DNA of 64,000 nt from Shewanella putrefaciens (GCF_016406305.1 NZ_CP066369.1:3428501-3492500), one strand, 5' to 3'; positions 54,955 to 64,000 are shown, numbered from the stretch's first letter. The notes: a model not told the origin generated them from the letters alone. Translations and numbers: made by a program.

Positions 54955-57567
54955 TTAACGGCGACGACGTTGTAAACCAAACAAGGACATCAGTGCTAAG
55001 CCTAAATAGCCCAAGGCACCGCCATCATCTTTAGGCTTTGGCTCAGGTTTTGGAGGCTCGACTGGCGCTGGGTAGCTTAAAGCGACAATCACAGGATCAT
55101 GATCTGATGCCGAGAAGGCATTTTCAGATTTAGCTAGATCACCAGAGAATTTCTTACCGTATTCAAACAGGTTCGATTCCACTGAGTTGATATGCCAATC
55201 TTCAATATCCACTAAACGTTTAGCTAGGCTAGCATTGGCTAAAGCGTGGTCTAAATTACCTAACTCGCCGTTATAGCTGTAAGAATAAGTGCCTGCACCG
55301 TGGTCCTTAGTGTTCAAGTTGATCAGGCCATAACCCTTCTCAATCTTACTGCCTTGGCGTTCAAACACTCTGCCATCGAGTGTCGTCCAAGAGGCGGTCA
55401 TGATGTCACGATCTGACTTACTAGCATCGAAGTCGGTTAATACACGGATAGGATCTTCCATACCATAGGCATTCATATCACCGATAACCAGTAAATCGCC
55501 CTTCACGTCTTTTAACGTTTCACCTAAGACTTTGGCTGCAGATACACGGAAAGCATTACACTTGCCCTGTTGATCGGCAGGATCTGTCTTGTCTTCGAAG
55601 TTAGCCCAATCCTCTAAACAGCCTGAGCCTTTAGACTTTAAGTGGTTAACAACGACCGTCAGGGATTCGTCATGGATCTTAAAGGTTTGCGCTAGGCTGT
55701 GACGTTGGTAAGCATCGTTACCTGGGTTAGTTTCCGTCTTGCCATCTTTAGTCCGAGTCACACTACCAGCACTGGCGTGTTGCTCTGGTGTCTCAATCGT
55801 CTGCGCTGCGCCCGCTAAGGTCACTTTGCCGCCACGGTATAACATGCCCACAGTAATAGCATCGGAGCCAAAGTATTTGCCGTCATACTTGTCGGCATCG
55901 GCGATCTCAACAAAGCTATAGGCGTTTTCAGGGGTTTGCTTCTCGTTCAGTGCATCGACTAAGTTTTTAATCGCGCTCTTTTCACCAAAACCATTGTTAG
56001 CGATTTCCATTAAGCCCACGATATCGGCATTCATCGCGGTAATGGCACTGACAATTTTAGTGCGTTGTAACAGCATTTCCTCTTCGGTCAGTGCACCACG
56101 GTTACTGCCTGAAGGGTTAGTATCGCCACCAACGACATCGTTGAAGAAGTTAAGCACGTTAAAGCTAGCAACCCGCAGATCGCCCTTAGTCGCTACACTT
56201 GGCGCATCGGTTCTGTCGTCACCACGAATAAAATCCCCCGCAGTAATAGAGTTAGTCGCCACTAAACGATAGGCACCGTAGCTGTAACCAATCACCCCTT
56301 GCAGGTTAGTCAGTTGATCGCCAACGCGGATGTAGCCCGTTTCGACGTTGAAATCAGGGAAGTATGGAATAACGCCATCTGCAGGTTTGTAATCGGATTC
56401 GATAAAGAGTTGATTAGCTTGGTTAGATTTAACTAAAGCAATCGCTTCGGGAGAAAGCGCGGGATACAGCTGTGTCGATTTCATCAAGGGAGCTTGATAG
56501 GACACTAACATATTGTTACGACGACCCGCATAGTCATAGCTGAAGGTACGGCTGATCTTCAGATCGCTGCCCGCATCTAAGGCGACATTCATGCCTTCAT
56601 AACGTTCTAACGCTTGGGCTAAGGTTTCGCCATCGGCGACATAGAAAGGCGTGGCAACGGGGACGTCTCCCTTAGCGCCAACGTCAAATTTCTTGTCGGT
56701 TTTAATATCAATTTGGGTTAAGCCGAAGTATTCCTTCACCTTACCTTGTACGCAGACTTCAACCCCAGGTTGAATCGCTTCGGGCGCCGCTTCACCGAGG
56801 AAAACAAACACACCATCTGAGGTGTAAGGAGAGTTATCCCCTTTAACTTCTTGTAGATAGAAACCTTTAAACAAGCTTTCACCACGGGCAGTAACCACAC
56901 CGCGAACCGTCACTTCGCTTTCAGACTCAAATGCGCCTTCAGGCACAAAAGGACTAGACTCACCCGCACCTTGTACTTGATAAATCGGGACTATTTTCGC
57001 GCCGCTGCAGCTAAAAACCGGGACTTCAGGCTCTACTGGCGTGTCTAACGAACCTAAACCAGAAAAAGTATCTTTAGGCAGTTGTTCCCACTGGGCAGAA
57101 TTGAAGACAGTGTTTGCCACTAATGAGTCGAGTTTACGCTTGAGGGTTACATCGAATCCCCAACCCGCTGGAGTTGGCACATCACCGATAATATCGACAA
57201 CATTGCCATCTTTAACTAAAGCAACCGCATCGCCACCGTTAAAACTTAATGTGCCAGAGAAACTATCGACACCTTGGGCCAGAGTAATAGCACCACTGGA
57301 GTTTATAATAACTTTAGTGGATTTAGGCGCAATGGTTTGGCCATCTAAGACCTGCATATCTGCGGCTTCGGTTGCACCATCTTTATAACGAACCAGTTTA
57401 TAACCAGCAAGATCAATTACCGTATCGCCGCCGTTATATAGTTCAATCGCTTTATTATTTGAGCTACCTTCAACATATTCAGTAATCATCACATCAGCGC
57501 TTGCCATCATAGGTAAAGCTGCTGCAACCGCTAAAGAAATAGCCGTTAACTTATTAACATTATCCAT
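54955..57567 (-). CDS. exeM: Extracellular nuclease ExeM with GlyGly-CTERM tail
   Basis: An 870-residue secreted DNase that in S. oneidensis acts on extracellular DNA in biofilms and phosphate scavenging. Order: signal peptide (1-24), lamin-tail domain (about 25-150, MITEYVEGSSNNKAIELYN), OB-fold nucleic-acid-binding region (about 205-450), endonuclease/exonuclease/phosphatase domain (about 460-840: LRVASFNVLNFFN, VVVNHLKSKGSGC, VIGDMNAYG, SASDHDPVIVAL), then DDGGALGYLGLALMSLFGLQ plus an RRRR end, a GlyGly-CTERM sorting signal cut by rhombosortase. A perfect palindrome lies ~125 bases upstream. Confidence 0.95.
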   Translation of the reverse strand: MDNVNKLTAISLAVAAALPMMASADVMITEYVEGSSNNKAIELYNGGDTVIDLAGYKLVRYKDGATEAADMQVLDGQTIAPKSTKVIINSSGAITLAQGVDSFSGTLSFNGGDAVALVKDGNVVDIIGDVPTPAGWGFDVTLKRKLDSLVANTVFNSAQWEQLPKDTFSGLGSLDTPVEPEVPVFSCSGAKIVPIYQVQGAGESSPFVPEGAFESESEVTVRGVVTARGESLFKGFYLQEVKGDNSPYTSDGVFVFLGEAAPEAIQPGVEVCVQGKVKEYFGLTQIDIKTDKKFDVGAKGDVPVATPFYVADGETLAQALERYEGMNVALDAGSDLKISRTFSYDYAGRRNNMLVSYQAPLMKSTQLYPALSPEAIALVKSNQANQLFIESDYKPADGVIPYFPDFNVETGYIRVGDQLTNLQGVIGYSYGAYRLVATNSITAGDFIRGDDRTDAPSVATKGDLRVASFNVLNFFNDVVGGDTNPSGSNRGALTEEEMLLQRTKIVSAITAMNADIVGLMEIANNGFGEKSAIKNLVDALNEKQTPENAYSFVEIADADKYDGKYFGSDAITVGMLYRGGKVTLAGAAQTIETPEQHASAGSVTRTKDGKTETNPGNDAYQRHSLAQTFKIHDESLTVVVNHLKSKGSGCLEDWANFEDKTDPADQQGKCNAFRVSAAKVLGETLKDVKGDLLVIGDMNAYGMEDPIRVLTDFDASKSDRDIMTASWTTLDGRVFERQGSKIEKGYGLINLNTKDHGAGTYSYSYNGELGNLDHALANASLAKRLVDIEDWHINSVESNLFEYGKKFSGDLAKSENAFSASDHDPVIVALSYPAPVEPPKPEPKPKDDGGALGYLGLALMSLFGLQRRRR

Positions 57568-58070
57568 ATCATCAACCCCATTATTATAATATTGCCGCTA
57601 ACTTCTATTAACGTGCGGGCGGATTATTTCAGAGTTGTAAGCGTAAAAAAAGAGGGCAAGATCTCACATTGACCATGTAACACATTGATGAGTATATAAT
57701 TATATACATTTTATTGTTCACCAAGCAGAACAGGCATATAAAACAAAAGTATTAGCCAAATAAAAACAATCAGTAAGACTAATACACATAAACTGGATTA
57801 ATCTTCATCAACGACCAAATAATCGACAATATTTAAATATGATATTTTAATGATATTATTCAGAACGAAGTACCAAATAAAATATAAAAAAAGAGCCCAT
57901 ATAAGGCCCAATTGATTTATTTAAAACTTAACTATGAATTCATTATTTTGAAATAAACAACCCGCCCGACAAAATAAAATCTAAGGGTTAAACATATCCG
58001 TGTTATCCCAGCCTTGCTGCATCAGCCTTTGCCAAACACATTAAAACAATCGGTATTTTCAAGGCAAAAA
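57568..58070. other. A+T-rich exeM upstream region
   Basis: About 500 bases with very low G+C and no credible ORF. It contains a 16-bp perfect palindrome at 57692-57707. The rest should hold the exeM promoter and 3' end of fkpA. Confidence 0.5.
57692..57707. promoter_or_regulatory. Perfect palindrome, candidate operator of exeM
   Basis: GTATATAATTATATAC, a 16-bp perfect palindrome 125-140 bases upstream of exeM. It could bind a dimeric regulator, but A+T-only palindromes also arise by chance in A+T-rich DNA. Confidence 0.35.
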
Positions 58071-58097
58071 AAATACCGCTCACTGAGGAGCGGTATT
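58071..58097 (-). terminator. fkpA terminator
   Basis: Perfect 10-bp-plus stem AAATACCGCTC/GAGCGGTATTT with a 6-base loop and TTTTTTT on the minus strand. Confidence 0.9.
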
Positions 58098-58133
58098 TCA
58101 AATGACGGTGTATTACACGTCGCAGCTAACCAC

Positions 58134-58913
58134 TTACTTTTTAGCAGCTTCAGTAGCTTCAGCGGCTGGTGCTGCAGGAGCCTTCTCAACTGACTTCAAC
58201 TCAACTTCGAAAATCAACGTCGAATTTGGTGGAATAGTGCCAGTATCGCGGTCACCGTAGGCTAAGTTTGCAGGAATAACAAACTTATACTTAGCGCCTA
58301 CAGGCATTAATTGCACGCCTTCGGTCCAACCTGGAATAACACGATTCAGTGGGAACTTAGCAGTTTGACCACGTTTGTATGAACTGTCGAACTCAGTACC
58401 GTCGATTAAAGTTCCAACGTAATCCACTTCAACAGTGTCTTCAGCGGCAGGTTTTTCACCAGAACCCGGTGTTAACACTTCGTATTGCAGACCCGATTCA
58501 GTGGTGACTACGCCTGGTTTAGCCTTGTTGTCTTCGAGGAACTTTTTACCGTCCTCGACATTTTTCGCGGCAATAACTTTAGCTTGTTCTTGACGTTTGT
58601 CGTTTAACTTCTTGTCTAAACCTTGAAGAATGGTTTGCATTTCTTCTTCGGTTAATTTCAGCTGATCATTCAAACCGTTAGTAAAGCCGGTAACGATCAG
58701 AGTGCGGTCAACTGGCAGGCCTAATTCTTCTTGCTCTTTGATATGGCCAGACATGTAACGACCGATTGAAGCGCCTACACTATATGCTTCTTTTTGAGCT
58801 TCTGTCGTTAATTCAACATTTGTGCTTGTGTTTGTTGCTTTTTCTTCTTGATTACAAGCAGATAGGCCAATAACAGCCAATGCAACTAACGATAATTTAT
58901 AAATCGATTTCAT
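58134..58913 (-). CDS. fkpA: FKBP-type peptidyl-prolyl isomerase, FkpA/Mip lipoprotein
   Basis: A 259-residue envelope foldase. Lipobox LSAC gives Cys20 as the lipidated residue. An N-terminal helical dimerisation domain (about 38-125) precedes the FKBP domain (about 140-248): VEVDYVGTLIDGTEFDSSYK, NRVIPGWTEGVQLMPVGAKY, and IPPNSTLIFEVELKSV are active-site elements. An Ala-rich tail follows. ATG with AGGAAG six bases upstream. It likely assists outer-membrane and periplasmic protein folding. Confidence 0.94.
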   Translation of the reverse strand: MKSIYKLSLVALAVIGLSACNQEEKATNTSTNVELTTEAQKEAYSVGASIGRYMSGHIKEQEELGLPVDRTLIVTGFTNGLNDQLKLTEEEMQTILQGLDKKLNDKRQEQAKVIAAKNVEDGKKFLEDNKAKPGVVTTESGLQYEVLTPGSGEKPAAEDTVEVDYVGTLIDGTEFDSSYKRGQTAKFPLNRVIPGWTEGVQLMPVGAKYKFVIPANLAYGDRDTGTIPPNSTLIFEVELKSVEKAPAAPAAEATEAAKK

Positions 58914-59067
58914 TAAAGCTTCCTCAGCATCCTCAAGCGGTTACAATAACCTAAGCGCGACAACTTTATACTAGTTATCTCAGTTATACCAACTAGATTC
59001 TTTATGGGTTAACAGTGATTAATCTCACTCTCTCGAGACTAGAGACACCAACTTTAGGAGCAAGTTC

Positions 59068-60018
59068 ATGAAGAAAAATCTACTGCTGGTAATTTGTACC
59101 ATTTTTCTGACTGCTTGCCAGCCCAAAGCCGATGATATTAACGTCCTCACCACAGGACCAAGTTATAGTGCCAGCCTCTCGAGTGATGCCCAATTCGCCT
59201 TAGTTGCGACTCAAAGTGAGGGCGTCCAGTATTGGGACTTAAGCACCCACACTCTTAAATACCAATGGATACATGGCGATATAAATACCGGAGTCACGAG
59301 CACCGCCATTTCCCCCAATGGGCTCTTTGCCGCTTCATTAAGCCGGGATTCAGTTGCACTGTGGACAATAACCGACGGTAAATCCATAGGTTGGTGGTCA
59401 TTACCCTCATCGGGTGAAAGTGTCGCAGTTGCCGATACCGGCGCCCTCTTAATCGGGCTTAATGATGGTACTGTTATGTCGTTAAATGCGGCCAAAACAG
59501 CCTTAATCAAATTTCTGGGTCATAAAGAGCGGGTAAATAGTGTCGCCCTTTCAGCCGATGGACGCATCGCCTTAACAGGATCGAACGATATGCAAGCCAT
59601 TCTCTGGCAGGCACAAACCGGACAACCCCTGCACACTTGGACCTTAAGTAGTCGGATCACCAAAGTTGCCCTTAATGATAGTGGCAGCCTAAGTTTTACC
59701 AATGGTAGCACTAATGAAGCAAAAATCTGGGACAACACTAGCGGTAAGTTACTCAATCAATTAGAGATTAAACGGCGCCAAATGAACTTCTCTGCGGTGC
59801 GTTTTATTAAACAAGACAGCCAGTTATTGACCGGCACCCCCGCCAGAGAGGTGATACTCTGGCAACGCGATACGGGGAAACAAATCGGTAAATGGCAGGT
59901 CGCACTCACTAAAAACAGCCAAAACCGAGGAGCCGTTGTATACTCTGTGGCAATTCGAGATACCAATAAAGTCGTTAGTATCAGTAGCCAAGGCTTAGTC
60001 GAGACTTGGCAGCAATAG
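59068..60018 (+). CDS. WD40-repeat lipoprotein
   Basis: A 316-residue lipoprotein (lipobox LTAC, Cys17) whose body consists of WD40 beta-propeller blades: VQYWDLSTHTLKYQWIHG, VTSTAISPNGLFAASLSRDS, VNSVALSADGRIALTGSNDM and EAKIWDNTSGKLLNQLEI are successive repeat segments, about seven in all. Such propellers are interaction scaffolds; the partner is unknown. ATG with GGAG seven bases upstream. It is nine bases ahead of slyX, so the two probably form one operon. Confidence 0.85.
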   Translation: MKKNLLLVICTIFLTACQPKADDINVLTTGPSYSASLSSDAQFALVATQSEGVQYWDLSTHTLKYQWIHGDINTGVTSTAISPNGLFAASLSRDSVALWTITDGKSIGWWSLPSSGESVAVADTGALLIGLNDGTVMSLNAAKTALIKFLGHKERVNSVALSADGRIALTGSNDMQAILWQAQTGQPLHTWTLSSRITKVALNDSGSLSFTNGSTNEAKIWDNTSGKLLNQLEIKRRQMNFSAVRFIKQDSQLLTGTPAREVILWQRDTGKQIGKWQVALTKNSQNRGAVVYSVAIRDTNKVVSISSQGLVETWQQ

Positions 60019-60027
60019 AGGTTAGTC

Positions 60028-60240
60028 ATGCAAGGCGTACAAGCACAGATTGAAGAGCTAGAAACGAAATTGGCTTTTCAGGAGCTCACGGTCGAAGAGC
60101 TAAACCAAGAAGTGATAAAACTGAATCGGCTCGTGGCTCATCAGCAGCACCAGATCCAATTATTAGTCGGTAGATTACAGGCAATGGAGCCAAGTAATAT
60201 GGCCACTCAAGCGGAAGAAACACCGCCACCACATTACTAA
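60028..60240 (+). CDS. slyX: SlyX family coiled-coil protein
   Basis: A 70-residue protein, almost entirely a coiled coil (heptads in [20 protein letters not shown] and [20 protein letters not shown]), ending PPPHY, which is the characteristic C-terminus of SlyX. Its function is not known. GAGG lies six bases before the ATG, nine bases after the WD40 lipoprotein stop. Confidence 0.92.
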   Translation: MQGVQAQIEELETKLAFQELTVEELNQEVIKLNRLVAHQQHQIQLLVGRLQAMEPSNMATQAEETPPPHY

Positions 60241-60301
60241 TTGCCACTGAATCCGTTAAGACTGTGACCACTAGAAACTATGTAAATATCCAGGGAATGC
60301 G

Positions 60302-60391
60302 ATGTTTAGAGATAAGATGTTAGAAGAAACGCCACCATCATTGACTATTGCCGCCGTTGGCGATGCCATTTTAAGGCGCCCTCAAGCATGA
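60302..60391 (+). CDS. 29-codon ORF coupled to the COG3014 gene, possible deformylase remnant
   Basis: ATG at 60302 has AGGGA about five bases upstream. The product MFRDKMLEETPPSLTIAAVG followed by DAILRRPQA ends at a TGA that overlaps the ATG of the next gene (ATGA), so translation is probably coupled. Residues 13-29 resemble the first strand of polypeptide deformylases (I-x-x-V-G-D-x-x-L-R-x-P-A). The catalytic motifs of that enzyme are absent from all that follows, so it may be a truncated gene reused as a leader. This family link is from memory and tentative. Confidence 0.4.
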   Translation: MFRDKMLEETPPSLTIAAVGDAILRRPQA

Positions 60392-61791
60392 AAATGACCT
60401 TCAGCAATTCTTTGATAAAATCGGCCATTAGCAGCAGCTTAATTATCGGTTTCGCATTAGGCGCCAGTGGTTGTGCCTATAACAGTATTTTTATCAATTA
60501 TCCCTCGCAAATAGCGCCTATTAAACAAGGGCTAAACACTGCAACCCCCTTGGCTGGCATAGATAAACTGGCGAGCAATATCCAAGGCAACGATGGCTTA
60601 CTCTATGCCCAAGAGGCCGGGAGAGTTGCCCAAGTTGCCGGCGACTTTGCCAGCAGCAAACAATACTATCAGCAGGCCGTCGCGGCCTATACAGCCTTTG
60701 ACGATAAAGCCAAAATTAGCGCAAGTGATGTGGGCGCTACCGCCAGTAGTTTAGTGCTAAACGATAATGCGATCCCCTACCGTGGGCCTGGGTATGAGCG
60801 CATTATGCTACATCAATATCAAGCACTTAATTACTTATTCAGTGGGGATTATCAGGGGGCGCTCGTCGAAGTTCGCCGTAGTAACGAGTTGCAAGGCAGT
60901 GAGCAGGAACGCTATCAAAAGTCGCAAAAGTCTGTGCAAGCCATGGCAAATGGTACTGTCGATGCTGAGGTCAATAAACTCGGGCAAGCCGCCGGCACTG
61001 TGACCAGCTCTTTCTTAAATGCCTACAGCTATTACACTACTGGCGTACTGCATGAAGTGCTCGGCGAGCCAAACGATGCCTTTATTGATTACCGCAAAGC
61101 GGCGCAAATTACCCCTGATAACACCTATCTACAACAGGATTTAGTCCGCCTTGCAAAACAGCTAGGCATGCCCCAATACGATGAATTTAAACGGCGCTGG
61201 GGCGATGCTAAACTGCCCAAATCAGGTGAAGGCCAAGTAATTTTGATGGTCGAGCGTGGTTTTGTCCCAGAGAAGCAAGCGCTAACCGTGCCCTTTACCA
61301 TACACGGTAACTGGCAAACCGTATCGCTGGCGACCTATGGGCCAAATAATGCTTTTGTACAGCCAGCCCAAGTGCAAGGTTTAGGTACAGTGCTCAAAAC
61401 TGAACCTATTGCTAATATCGATGCCTTAGCCATCACGGCATTAAAAGAAGACTTGCCCGGCACTTTAGTGCGTCAGGTCGCTAGGGTATATGCCAAATCA
61501 GAAATGGCCTATCAGGTCGAAAAGAGTGGCAAACCCGGCAACAATGCCGCCGATATAGGCAGTATTGCCATGCAGATTTTTAACGTAGTCTCTGAACAGG
61601 CGGATCGCCGCAGCTGGCTAACGCTCCCGAAACAGGCGCAGATCGGCAGACGTTATCTCAATCCGGGGGAATATACCCTACAGTTAGATAAAGCTCCGCC
61701 AGCCAAAATTGACGTTGCAGCAGGCAAAACCACCTTAGTCTGGGCAATTGATACTGGTAATTACACTCGAATTTATTCAATAATCATCTAG
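60388..61791 (+). CDS. COG3014-family lipoprotein
   Basis: A 467-residue lipoprotein (lipobox GASGC, Cys29). The central part, about 80-270, holds helical repeats of TPR type (AGRVAQVAGDFASSKQYYQQ, QYQALNYLFSGDYQGALVEV, YYTTGVLHEVLGEPNDAFID). The C-terminal part is beta-rich. This family is often encoded next to LpoB, as here, where lpoB follows within 62 bases. A role in cell-envelope assembly is likely but unproven. The start overlaps the preceding short ORF by four bases; an ATG two codons later is also possible. Confidence 0.82.
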   Translation: MKMTFSNSLIKSAISSSLIIGFALGASGCAYNSIFINYPSQIAPIKQGLNTATPLAGIDKLASNIQGNDGLLYAQEAGRVAQVAGDFASSKQYYQQAVAAYTAFDDKAKISASDVGATASSLVLNDNAIPYRGPGYERIMLHQYQALNYLFSGDYQGALVEVRRSNELQGSEQERYQKSQKSVQAMANGTVDAEVNKLGQAAGTVTSSFLNAYSYYTTGVLHEVLGEPNDAFIDYRKAAQITPDNTYLQQDLVRLAKQLGMPQYDEFKRRWGDAKLPKSGEGQVILMVERGFVPEKQALTVPFTIHGNWQTVSLATYGPNNAFVQPAQVQGLGTVLKTEPIANIDALAITALKEDLPGTLVRQVARVYAKSEMAYQVEKSGKPGNNAADIGSIAMQIFNVVSEQADRRSWLTLPKQAQIGRRYLNPGEYTLQLDKAPPAKIDVAAGKTTLVWAIDTGNYTRIYSIII

Positions 61792-61853
61792 CGGTGAATA
61801 TTTGGATAAAACGAGTGTCATTAAGTTTATACAATCACAAAATGGAACTGACT

Positions 61854-62447
61854 ATGAAACAATTTAAACTGATTTTTGTGCTGGCTGCCGTACTAGGTCT
61901 GGCTGCATGTCAATCTAAAGTCGAGTATGGTGATGCCACCGAAGTTGAAACCGTCAACGAAAACTTTGGCTCAACGGATCTACAGGCCATCGCCGCTAAG
62001 ATGGTGGATAGCATGATGACTTTTCCCCCTATCGTCGCTATGACTGCAAATAATCGTCCAATTTTATTTGTCGATAGCATTAAAAACAAAACCTCAGAAC
62101 ATATTGATACTGAGTCAGTGACCGACTCTATCAGCAATAAGCTGTTACGCTCTGGCAAGTTCCGTTTTATCGATATGACCAAGGTTGATTCGGTGCGTAA
62201 GCAACTGGATTACCAAAATAATACTGGCATGATTGACCCATCAACTGCCATCAAGTTTGGTCGTCAAATTGGTGCCCAATATATGCTCTATGGCAACCTG
62301 TCTAGCATAGTAAAACAAGACGGTAGCACTAAGGATGTCTACTACAAGATGACCATGCGTCTAATGGATTTAGAAACAGGTTTGATTGAGTGGTCAGATG
62401 AAAAAGAAATCCGTAAGACTAAGTCTAAGTCTTTCTTAGGGATGTAA
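61854..62447 (+). CDS. lpoB: LpoB, activator of penicillin-binding protein 1b
   Basis: A 197-residue outer-membrane lipoprotein (lipobox GLAAC, Cys19) of the LpoB family, which reaches through the peptidoglycan to stimulate PBP1b. Family text: RPILFVDSIKNKTSEHIDTE, LLRSGKFRFIDMTKVDSVRK and GRQIGAQYMLYGNLSSI. The ATG at 61854 was chosen since the lipoprotein signal starts there and GGAA lies just upstream; a longer in-frame start at 61794 would bury the signal. Probably co-transcribed with the COG3014 gene; strong terminator at 62488-62514. Confidence 0.92.
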   Translation: MKQFKLIFVLAAVLGLAACQSKVEYGDATEVETVNENFGSTDLQAIAAKMVDSMMTFPPIVAMTANNRPILFVDSIKNKTSEHIDTESVTDSISNKLLRSGKFRFIDMTKVDSVRKQLDYQNNTGMIDPSTAIKFGRQIGAQYMLYGNLSSIVKQDGSTKDVYYKMTMRLMDLETGLIEWSDEKEIRKTKSKSFLGM

Positions 62448-62487
62448 TTATAGCGCTGGGCACCCGCGGTGCCCTATCGCCCCGTAG

Positions 62488-62514
62488 AAGCCAGCATCAT
62501 TGCTGGCTTTTTTT
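62488..62514 (+). terminator. lpoB terminator
   Basis: Stem AAGCCAGCA/TGCTGGCTT with a TCAT loop and seven T residues. Confidence 0.92.
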
Positions 62515-62696
62515 TACATTTTTAACATTGGTTATCCAAGGTAAATAAGGTAGTGTACTGCCCCAAAATACACTGCAATGATGCCACGATTGGGCGTTGC
62601 CCTCCCCTTTGGGTAAAACCAGCACGGTCAGCCAACGGCGAGATGAATGCCAACATCGGCGCAGAAAAAATAACAAATCGTTGAAGGATTTAAGTT

Positions 62697-64000
62697 GTGA
62701 ACTTGTTTAAAGCTAGCCTGATCGCCCTAACCTGCTCCGCATTAATGTCATGTGCAACCCAAAGTACGCTCAATACTGGGCCACGGGATGCGAGCCCTTA
62801 TATCAGCCAATATCAGGCGAGTCTGCGTTCCCAAGTCATTTCCGACGTCCACTACGCACTGGATTTTCAACTGACGGGCGAAGCCGAGTTCACGGCGAGC
62901 ACTAAGGTGACCTTCAACTTAAGTGAAGTACCAAAACAACTGAGCCTAGATTTAAACAAAGCCCAAATAAAACGTTTTATAATCAATGGCACCGCCGTTT
63001 ACCCTAATTATAATGGCGCCTATATCAGCTTAAATACCCGTTTACTCACCTCGGGTGAAAACACGGTCGAAGTCCTGTTTACCCGCGCCCACAGCACCAA
63101 TGGTGAAGGCTTACACCGTTTCCAAGATCCCGTTGATGGCAAGGTATACCTCTATTCCCACTTCGAACCCGCCGCGGCGCAGCAGATGTTTGCCGTATTT
63201 GACCAACCTGATATTAAGGCCAACTACCAAATTACGGTAACGGCCCCAAAGGATTGGCAAGTGATCAGTGCGATGCGTGAAACCAATATCACCCCAGTAG
63301 GGGCCTTTAATCGCTGGGAGTTTCCCCAAACGCCTAAATTGAGTCCCTATAACTTCTCAATGCATGCGGGACCTTACCATATGTGGCAGGATAACTCCGG
63401 CCGCTATCCAATGCGTTTATTTGCGCGGGAGTCCGTCGCCAGCCAAGTGACACCCCAGGACTGGTTTACCTATACAAAGCAAGGTTTAACCTTCTTTGAT
63501 AACTATTTTGGGATCCCTTATCCCTTTAAGAAATACGATCAAATTCTAGTGCCTGACTTTCTCTATGGTGCGATGGAAAATGCGGGCGCAGTGACCTTTG
63601 CTGAGGATCATTTCCTCCATAAAGCGGCCATGACGGCAGAACAAAAACAAAGCCTCGCCGGCGTTATCATGCACGAGATGGCACACCAATGGTTTGGCGA
63701 TCTCGTCACGATGAAATGGTGGAACGGCCTCTGGTTAAATGAAAGCTTTGCTTCCTTTATGGGAACGCTTGCCACCCAAGAAGCCACCGAATTTACCAAT
63801 GCCTGGCGCAGTTTTTATGCCCAAGGTAAGCAAAGAGCCTATGAACAGGACAGTTTAGTCACCACTCACCCGATTGAAGTCCCCGTCGCAACGACGCAAA
63901 ATGCCTTCGATAATATCGATGCCATTACCTATCAAAAGGGAGCCTCGACACTGAAACAACTGCGCCACTTGCTAGGCGATATGGTGTTCCGCCGCGGTGT
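62697..64000 (+). CDS. M1-family aminopeptidase lipoprotein, 5' part
   Basis: The first 434 codons of a zinc metallo-aminopeptidase (gluzincin M1 family), cut by the right edge. It is a lipoprotein (lipobox LMSC, Cys19), so it probably acts at the envelope rather than in the cytosol as PepN does. The substrate-binding GAMEN (in LYGAMENAGAVTF, about residue 290) and the zinc site HEMAHQWFGD (about 324) with the later NESFASF are intact. The start is GTG at 62697 with AAGGA eight bases upstream. Confidence 0.92.
   Translation, partial: MNLFKASLIALTCSALMSCATQSTLNTGPRDASPYISQYQASLRSQVISDVHYALDFQLTGEAEFTASTKVTFNLSEVPKQLSLDLNKAQIKRFIINGTAVYPNYNGAYISLNTRLLTSGENTVEVLFTRAHSTNGEGLHRFQDPVDGKVYLYSHFEPAAAQQMFAVFDQPDIKANYQITVTAPKDWQVISAMRETNITPVGAFNRWEFPQTPKLSPYNFSMHAGPYHMWQDNSGRYPMRLFARESVASQVTPQDWFTYTKQGLTFFDNYFGIPYPFKKYDQILVPDFLYGAMENAGAVTFAEDHFLHKAAMTAEQKQSLAGVIMHEMAHQWFGDLVTMKWWNGLWLNESFASFMGTLATQEATEFTNAWRSFYAQGKQRAYEQDSLVTTHPIEVPVATTQNAFDNIDAITYQKGASTLKQLRHLLGDMVFRRG

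Overview
The window is a contiguous stretch of a gammaproteobacterial chromosome that looks like Shewanella, close to S. oneidensis. This rests on gene content: a complete Na+-translocating NADH:quinone reductase operon with nqrM, a GbpA-type chitin-binding protein, an ExeM-type extracellular nuclease with a GlyGly-CTERM tail, two PDC/4-helix chemoreceptors, paired bacterioferritins, a MetJ regulon and LuxS. No tRNA, rRNA, CRISPR array, prophage or intact transposon was seen. Most of the window is ordinary core genome with short, well-terminated operons.

Layout. 1-2.8 kb: start of dnaK behind a sigma-32 promoter, an EamA transporter, ybaK and a small membrane protein. 2.9-5.3 kb: proBA. 5.5-9.4 kb: an NCS2 purine permease and a siderophore-type TonB receptor with a candidate Fur box. 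9.65-10.15 kb: a strongly promoted, structured transcript encoding a 32-residue aromatic peptide (not recognised). 10.3-14.8 kb: an M17 aminopeptidase, pepD, and dinB with a LexA box. 15-18.3 kb: a chemoreceptor and two bacterioferritin genes with complementary active sites. 18.5-25.8 kb: nqrABCDEF-apbE-nqrM on the minus strand. 26-32.8 kb: an orphan TonB receptor, luxS, an orphan TRAP-type binding lipoprotein, bolA, an AlkB-like oxygenase and rlmG. 32.9-41 kb: metY with a MetJ operator, small ORFs, a GreA/GreB-domain protein, a divergent AraC regulator/EamA pair, a second chemoreceptor, and a MetJ-controlled NhaC-type transporter (likely MetT). 41.2-44.3 kb: DUF998, RluF-like pseudouridine synthase and an OmpA-like protein. 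44.3-46.4 kb: an A+T-rich accessory patch with an FRG-domain gene, an unknown partner and repeats. 46.5-54.9 kb: S46 peptidase, TyrP-type permease, gbpA, and a Mn2+ riboswitch in front of a UPF0016/GDT1 exporter, followed by small genes. 55-64 kb: exeM, fkpA, a WD40 lipoprotein, slyX, a COG3014 lipoprotein with lpoB, and the start of an M1 aminopeptidase lipoprotein.

Themes. Iron: Fur-type sites, a siderophore receptor and a split-function bacterioferritin. Methionine: two MetJ operators link metY and a transporter, with luxS of the activated methyl cycle nearby. Sodium energetics: NQR with both maturation factors (ApbE flavin transferase, NqrM) in one operon. Manganese: riboswitch plus exporter. 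Polymer degradation: ExeM, GbpA and S46/M17/M20/M1 peptidases fit a scavenging aquatic lifestyle.

The least explained items are the small structured transcript at 9.65-10.15 kb, the FRG patch at 44.7-46.4 kb, the chained short ORFs ahead of MetT, and several short ORFs with good ribosome binding sites. All functional calls come from reading the sequence and recalling families; no database search was run.
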